From the NCBI GenBank assembly GCA_963556195.1, contig OY744522.1:33455324-33519323 (forward strand): a DNA stretch of 64,000 nucleotides, given 5' to 3'. Within the stretch, counting starts at the first letter, position 1; each line of letters starts with the position of its first letter. The position numbers were made by a program, and so were the translations under genes. Under the pieces are notes generated by a model. That model did no database searches. It was not told the origin of the DNA and was given only the letters and a program-made list of their open reading frames with translations. Shown here in pieces: positions 57,684-64,000 of this stretch. Source of the stretch: Sepiola atlantica. Lineage: Eukaryota; Mollusca; Cephalopoda; Sepiida; Sepiolidae.

Positions 57684-58553
57684 GTAAAAAAATTTGAAAA
57701 TGCTATTTCAAACTGATGTATGACAGATTGACTGACAAGGCCTATCGTAACAGAAGCATTCCTTACACTAAGAAATACTTTAAAAAAATTGAAAATGCTA
57801 TTTCAAACTGATGTATGACAGATTGACTGACAAGGCCTATCGTAACAGAAGTATTCCTTACACTAAGAAATACTTTTAAAAAATTGAAAATGCTATTTCA
57901 AACTGATGTATGACAGATTGACTGACAAGGCCTATCGTAACAGAAGCATTCCTTTACACTAAGAAATACTTTAAAAAAATTTGAAAATGCTATTTCAAAC
58001 TGATGTATGACAGATTGACTGACAAGGCCTATCGTAACAGAAGCATTCCTTACACTAAGAAATACTTTAAAAAAATTTGAAAATGCTATTTCAAACTGAT
58101 GTATGACAGATTGACTGACAAGGCCTATCGTAACAGAAGCATTCCTTACACTAAGAAATACTTTTAAAAAATTTGAAAATGCTATTTCAAACTGATGTAT
58201 GACAGATTGACTGACAAGGCCTATCGTAACAGAAGCATTCCTTACACTAAGAAATACTTTAAAAAAATTTGAAAATGCTATTTCAAACTGATGTATGACA
58301 GATTGACTGACAAGGCCTATCGTAACAGAAGCATTCCTTACACTAAGAAATACTTTAAAAAAATTTGAAAATGCTATTTCAAACTGATGTATGACAGATT
58401 GACTGACAAGGCCTATCGTAACAGAAGCATTCCTTACACTAAGAAATACTTTAAAAAAATTTGAAAATGCTATTTCAAACTGATGTATGACAGATTGACT
58501 GACAAGGCCTATCGTAACAGAAGTATTCCTTACATTAAGAAATACTTTAAAAA
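57684..58553 (+). repeat. 96-bp minisatellite, 9 copies
   Basis: A 95-97-bp unit containing GAAAATGCTATTTCAAACTG, ATGTATGACAGATTGACTGA and CAAGGCCTATCGTAACAGAA starts at 57696, 57791, 57886, 57983, 58079, 58175, 58271, 58367 and 58463. Units differ by one or two bases and by poly(A) length, so the array is young. No ORF crosses it. Confidence 0.95.
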
Positions 58554-58735
58554 AAATTAAAATAAAATAATCATTTCTGAATTCTTAAAAAACAAACAAA
58601 CTTAAAACAAACAAAATATTTTATTTGTATTAGAGTCAGGCAATAAGAAAACTAAATGTATTTCTCAAAAAATTGTTTTATAATCATTTGCTTTTAAGTT
58701 CTCTTCATTTTAATATGATATAAGTAGTCCTTTGT

Positions 58736-58812
58736 GCGTTGCTTAATGGTTCAGTGGTCTTAAACCATGAAAGCGCCTTTTCTTTTGTTGAGAAAATCGC
58801 AGGTTGATCTTT
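58736..58812 (+). mobile_element. tRNA-like SINE head
   Basis: TTAATGGTTCAGTGGTCTTAA (A box-like) and CGCAGGTTGATCTTTG (B box-like) with a pairing anticodon-like arm. Diverged. Confidence 0.45.
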
Positions 58813-59303
58813 GAAAATGAGACACCAGAAAGTTTATAGTGTTCAGTGGAAGATGAAACATGAGGTTAAAGATAAGAATCAGATTACCAACAAGATGATT
58901 TCCATACAGGTCATTTATTCTTATAGACAGTTAACTCTAAAATATATATACATATAACAACTAACAACACTCTTGCTGTTATGTAAGATTTTAAGAAAAA
59001 ATAAATAGTAAGTCATATTTCGTATTCGATTTATTATTTTTGTTCCTTCCAACTTACATCTTACCCGGAATTTGCATTGCCCACAGCCTTTAAAAACATA
59101 CTACTATATATACACATGTTTTTTTCACATTACAGAGTTTAGTCAAAATATGCGATCAAAGAATCTTTTTGTAATATATATATATATATATATATATAGT
59201 GTGTAGATTTCAATTTTGTGTTGAGAATCTGAATAACAGAGCTCAATGTAATTTAAACAGAGCAAAACAGAATTATAAAAAGAAAAAACTATACACACAT
59301 TAA

Positions 59304-59366
59304 GGTTGTACACATTATAACTTATTTCGACCCCTTAATTAGGTCTCCTCAGATGTATAAACAACC
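59304..59366 (-). ncRNA. Type I hammerhead ribozyme, mirror copy
   Basis: Exact inverse complement of the ribozyme at 59397-59459: same stems, CTGAGGA and GAAA boxes, same length (63 nt). Transcription from either side would therefore make a hammerhead, but a transcript through the whole element could instead fold into one long hairpin. Confidence 0.8.
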
Positions 59367-59396
59367 ACGTCAAAAAACCAAATGGTTTTTTGACGT

Positions 59397-59459
59397 GGTT
59401 GTTTATACATCTGAGGAGACCTAATTAAGGGGTCGAAATAAGTTATAATGTGTACAACC
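59397..59459 (+). ncRNA. Type I hammerhead ribozyme
   Basis: Stem I is GGTTGT-tt-ATACAT (59397-59410) with ATGTGTACAACC (59448-59459), 12 bp with one G-U and a 2-nt bulge. The core is CTGAGGA (59411-59417, CUGANGA consensus). Stem II is GACC/GGTC (59418-59421 with 59431-59434) closed by a 9-nt loop. GAA is at 59435-59437. Stem III is ATA/TAT with an AGT loop (59438-59446), and A59447 is the cleavage nucleotide (UA). Every conserved core position and pair is satisfied. The very short stem III is the form known from Penelope-like elements and retrozymes. Confidence 0.8.
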
Positions 59460-59489
59460 TTAATGTGTGTATAGTTTTTTCTTTTTATA

Positions 59490-59523
<34 letters not shown>

Positions 59524-59526
<3 letters not shown>

Positions 59527-59792
59527 ATCATCACCATCAGGGTTTTGATCACTCCTGGAGGAGGAACCTCCCTGGTTTCCGACCACCTTATTGGTGATTG
59601 TCATTCAGGGTTTTTTGCCATAGTCACCATGCTAGGCACTGCGAGTTAGCAACCCTATTTGTCAATAGCTAGGTGTCCGCATACAGCGCCTGGTATTCCC
59701 AAATGGTCACCCATCTGCTATTGGCCAGGCTGTAAATCGCTTAACTTCGGTGATCTAACAGGAACCGGTATGTCAACGTGATTATGCCGTAT
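59524..59792 (-). mobile_element. 5S rRNA-derived SINE, full length
   Basis: The minus strand starts ACGGCATAATCACGTTGACA, continues with AGATCACCGAAGTTAAGCG and CAGATGGGTGACCATTTGGG, then the same body as 51219-51470 (GCCTAGCATGGTGACTATGG). It has (TA)n tracts on both sides, wedged between two foldback elements. Confidence 0.85.
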
Positions 59793-59870
59793 ATTATATA
59801 CATACACGGCGATACTGAATTTTCCTGCTCACGCGCGCCATTCCGAATTCTATATATATATATATATATA

Positions 59871-60027
59871 GTAAGTTATGAAAATATATTTATGGCAATT
59901 AAGTTACACAGAGACTTCTGCGTTTCATACCCGTAAGGAATCGTCGGGCTAAAATGCTACAATCCCACGAGGATGAAACGCAGAAGTCTGTGTAGCTAAT
60001 TACCATAAATATATTTTCATAACTTAC
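59871..60027. mobile_element. Foldback element 3 with hammerhead remnants
   Basis: Arms 59871-59928 and 59973-60027 are nearly perfect inverse complements. Minus strand: CCGACGA (59940-59946; CUGANGA with U4 changed to C), a stem II of ATTCC-TTAC-GGGTAT, GAAACGCAGAAGTC with a GTC cleavage triplet. Plus strand: GCTACA...TGTAGC stem I, ATCC/GGAT stem II and GAAAC...GTC, but the CUGANGA box is deleted. A GAGCACTGTTGAAGTAAATG tail (60035-60070) links it to 461-679. Confidence 0.6.
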
Positions 60028-60127
60028 TACCTAGCTCTACACACGTATTGAGCACTGTTGAAGTAAATGCTGGAAATCGCTACATAAAATAGTATATCTC
60101 TTTATAACATTTTATGTGGATACATGA

Positions 60128-60131
<4 letters not shown>

Positions 60132-60165
<34 letters not shown>
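60132..60165. repeat. (TA)n microsatellite
   Basis: TA tract bordering foldback 4. Confidence 0.9.
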
Positions 60166-60166
<1 letters not shown>

Positions 60167-60171
60167 TATAA

Positions 60172-60450
60172 ATAATTTATTTAAAAACTATACGTTACAT
60201 ATTCCAGAGATGTACCATGGTTTCATTGACATGGATAGACTTTTACTGTTTAGAAAAGGTCATTATAATCCATCCCAAATTCTTGGCGGCTCACGAAATG
60301 AAGACAGTTCGAACTGTATTCATTTCGTGAGTCGCCAAGGATTTGGGATGGATTATAAGGGTCTTTTCTAAACAGAAAAAGGTCTATATATGTTAATAAA
60401 ACCATGGTACGTCTCTGGAATATGTAACGTATAGTTTTTAAATGAATAAT
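60172..60450. mobile_element. Foldback element 4, 139-bp arms
   Basis: Arms meet at GTTCGAAC (60307-60314) with no spacer and extend to AATAAT on both sides. Words such as AACTATACGTTACATATTCC and AATCCATCCCAAATTCTTGG are matched by complements with scattered mismatches. A hammerhead core is not evident. The mirrored ORFs on the two strands are a by-product of the palindrome. Confidence 0.85.
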
Positions 60451-60506
60451 TTGTATTTGAGCTCTCACATTCTGACGATCGAGCACTTTATTGATTTCTC
60501 TTCAAC

Positions 60507-62216
60507 ATATATATATATTTATTTATAAATATATATATAATATTTATTTATAAATATTATATATATATAATATTTATTTATAAATATTATATATATATAT
60601 ATATAATATTTATTTATAAATATTATATATGTATATATAATATTTATTTATAAATATTATATATATATTTATTTATAAATATTATATATATATATTTATT
60701 TATAAATATTATATATATATATTTATTTATAAATATTATATATATATAATATTTATAAATAGATTATATATATATGTATATATATAAAATATTTATTTAT
60801 AAATATTATATATATATGTATATATTTATATGATATTTATTTATAAATATTATATAAATATATATGTATATATATATATATGATATTTATTAATAAATAT
60901 TATATATATATATATATATTTATTTATAAATATTATATATATATATATATTTATTTATAAATATTATATATATGATATTTATTTATAAATAATATATAGA
61001 TATATATATATATGATATTTTTTTATAAATATTATATATATATATATATGATATTTATTTATAAATATTATATATGATATTTATTTATAAATATTATATA
61101 TATATATATATATATGATATTTATTTATAAATATTATATATATATATATAATATTTACTTATAAATATTATATATATATATATAATATTTATTTATAAAT
61201 ATTATATATATATATATAATATTTACTTATAAATATTATATATATATATATAATATTTATTTATAAATATTATATATGAATATATAATATTTATTTATAA
61301 ATATATATATATATATAATATTTATTTATAAATATTATATATGAATATATAATATTTATTTATAAATATTATATATGAATATATATTTATTTATAAATAT
61401 ATATATATATATAATATTTATTTATAAATATAATATATATATAATATTTATTTATAAATATAATATATATATAATATTTATTTATAAATATTATATATAT
61501 ATATATATAATATTTATTTATAAATATATATATATATAATACTTATATATATATATAATATTTTTTTATTAATATTATATATATATAATATTTATTTATA
61601 AATATTATATATATATATATAATATTTATTTATAAATATTATATATATATATAATATTTATTTATAAATATTATATATATATAATATTTATTAATAAATA
61701 TTATATATATAGCATTTATTTATAATCATTATATATAATATTTATTTATAAATATTATATATATATATAATATTTATCAATAAATATTATATATATATAA
61801 TGTATAAATAAATATTATATATATATAATATGTATGAATAAATATTATATATATATAATATTTATAAATAAATATTATGTATATATAATATTTATAAATA
61901 TTATGTATATATATAATATTTATAAATATTATATATATATATAATATTTATTTATAAATATTATATATATATATATATAATATTTATTTATAAATATATA
62001 TATATAGATATAATATTTATTTATAAATATATATATATAGATATAATATTTTATAAATATATATAATATTTATTTATAAATATATATATATATAATATTT
62101 CTATATATATATATATATATAATATTTATATATATATATATATATAATATTTATATATATATATATATAATATTTATATATATATATATAATATTTATAT
62201 ATATATATATAATATT

Positions 62217-62249
<33 letters not shown>

Positions 62250-62314
62250 ATGTATTTATTTATAAATATTATATATATATATAATATTTATATATATATA
62301 TATATTTATTTATA

Positions 62315-62352
<38 letters not shown>

Positions 62353-63895
62353 TATTTATAAATATTATATATATATAATATTCATTTATAAATATTATAT
62401 ATATATAATATTCATTTATAAATATATATATATATATTTATTTAAAAATATTATATATATATAATATTCATATATAAATATATATATATATATAATATTT
62501 ATTTATAAATATTATATATATATACATAATATTCATTTATAAATATTATATATATATACATAATATTCATTTATAAATATTATATATATATAATATATTT
62601 ATTTATAAATATTATATATATATAATATATTTATTTAAAAATATTATATATATATAATATATTTATTTATAAATATTATATATATATATAAAATATATTT
62701 ATTTATAAATATTATATATATATATAAAATATATTTATTTATAAATATTATATATATATAATATTTATTTATAAATATTATATATATATATATATATAAT
62801 ATTTATTTATAAATATTATATATATATATATATATATAATATTTATTTATAAATATTATATATATATATATATATATATAATATTTATTTATAAATATTA
62901 TATATATATATATAATATTTATTTATAAATATTATATATATATATATAATATTTATTTATAAATATTATATATATATATATATATATTTATTTATAAATA
63001 TTATATATATATATATATAATATTTATTTATAAATATTATATATATATATATATAATATTTATTTATAAATATTATATATATATATATATATAAAATATT
63101 TATTTATAAATATTATATATATATATATATATAATATTTATTTATAAATATTATATATATATATATATATAATATTTATTTATAAATATTATATATATAT
63201 ATATATAATATTTATTTATAAATATTATATATATATATATATAATATTTATTTATAAATATTATATATATATATATATATAATATTTATTTATAAATATT
63301 ATATATATATATATATAATATTTATTTATAAATATTATATATATATATATATTTATTTATAAATATTATATATATATATATAATATTTATTTATAAATAT
63401 TATATATATATATATATATATAATATTTATTTATAAATATTATATATATATATATAATATTTATTTTTAAATATTATATATATATATATATATAATATTT
63501 ATTTATAAATATTATATATATATATATATATAATATTTATTTATAAATATTATATATATATATATATATAATATTTATTTATAAATATTATATATATATA
63601 TATATATATATAATATTTATTTATAAATATTATATATATATATATATATAATATTTATTTATAAATATTATATATATATATATATAATATTTATTTATAA
63701 ATATTATATATATATATATATATAATATTTATTTATAAATATTATATATATATATATATATAATATTTATTTATAAATATTATATATATATATATATATA
63801 TATAATATTTATTTATAAATATTATATATATATATATATATATATAATATTTATTTATAAATATTATATATATATATATATAATATTTATTTATA

Positions 63896-63941
<46 letters not shown>
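60507..63941. repeat. AT-only satellite-like array (3.4 kb)
   Basis: About 100 degenerate units of the form AATATTTATTTATAAATATT separated by (TA)n of variable length. G or C occurs only at a handful of positions. The unit core is nearly self-complementary, so the whole array can form cruciforms on many scales. Units become longer and more regular toward the right end (62750-63900). It ends abruptly at 63941 into mixed-sequence DNA. Confidence 0.95.
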
Positions 63942-63943
<2 letters not shown>

Positions 63944-64000
63944 TTATTATGCCCCCTCCTGCTTTTTTAACTACCAATAGGACACATTTTTTAGTCATGT

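Larger units (their letters stand above)
59269..59494. mobile_element. Perfect foldback with two hammerhead ribozymes
   Basis: The 112-bp arms 59269-59380 and 59383-59494 are inverse complements without indels. Each arm holds one complete hammerhead on its own strand. The right end runs into (TA)n (59494-59521), and a second TA tract lies at 59175-59200. No ORF is present; it is best described as a non-autonomous hammerhead-bearing retroelement related to Penelope-like elements or retrozymes. Confidence 0.85.

Noticed and set aside
57684..58553. CRISPR-like array
   Set aside because: Direct 96-bp repeats without variable spacers, in an animal genome: a minisatellite.
59269..60450. Penelope-like reverse transcriptase or GIY-YIG endonuclease near the hammerheads
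   Set aside because: Looked for in all frames around the foldbacks; none is visible, so the elements are treated as non-autonomous.
60114..60486. Two similar 78-85-codon ORFs on opposite strands
   Set aside because: They mirror each other because the DNA is a palindrome; no family resemblance and no splice or start context.

Overview
The window is A+T-rich animal DNA. It has a GT/AG-style intron-exon boundary, many non-LTR retrotransposon (LINE) fragments, SINEs built on snRNA, 5S rRNA and tRNA heads, long (TA)n tracts and minisatellites, and no operons. A spiralian such as a mollusc (perhaps a gastropod) fits the repeat style, but this is an impression and not a proven assignment.

Only one convincing host coding exon is visible: 35181-36007 (+), the last exon of an XK-related (XKR, phospholipid-scramblase family) gene. 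It carries a candidate caspase site (DITD) and a class-I PDZ-like C-terminus. Two weaker host candidates are recorded: a CpG-rich, possibly divergent promoter at 23.65-23.96 kb with short ORFs on both sides, and a possible terminal exon on the minus strand at 48.2-48.5 kb.

Most of the rest is mobile-element debris. LINE reverse-transcriptase (RT) remnants lie at 5.7-7.1 kb (+), 10.5-11.0 (-), 16.0-18.1 (+, with a second LINE fragment nested inside it between 8-bp target duplications), 21.3-21.7 (+), 25.2-25.5 (-), 28.4-28.7 (+), 29.5-32.0 (-), 34.1-35.1 (+), 42.5-42.8 (-) and 49.4-49.8 (+). A decayed DUF4817-type transposase lies at 41.2-42.0 kb. At least nine copies or fragments of SINEs headed by U2 snRNA sequence occur, plus two near-complete 5S-rRNA-headed SINEs, several tRNA-like heads, and several foldback or terminal-inverted-repeat elements.

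The most interesting signal is a set of palindromic (foldback) elements beside (TA)n tracts that contain hammerhead self-cleaving ribozyme architecture (CUGANGA - stem II - GAAA - stem III - UH). The palindrome at 59269-59494 carries two complete, mirror-image type I hammerheads with a 12-bp stem I. Three other palindromes (15-188, 283-436, 59871-60027) have the catalytic CUGANGA box, intact or mutated, in the unpaired centre, with stem II, GAAA and stem III in an arm. Hammerheads are known in Penelope-like elements and retrozymes; no Penelope RT is visible here, so these look like non-autonomous relatives.

The right end (60.5-63.94 kb) is a 3.4-kb array made almost only of A and T, built from a near-palindromic unit, and directly follows the cluster of hammerhead foldbacks.
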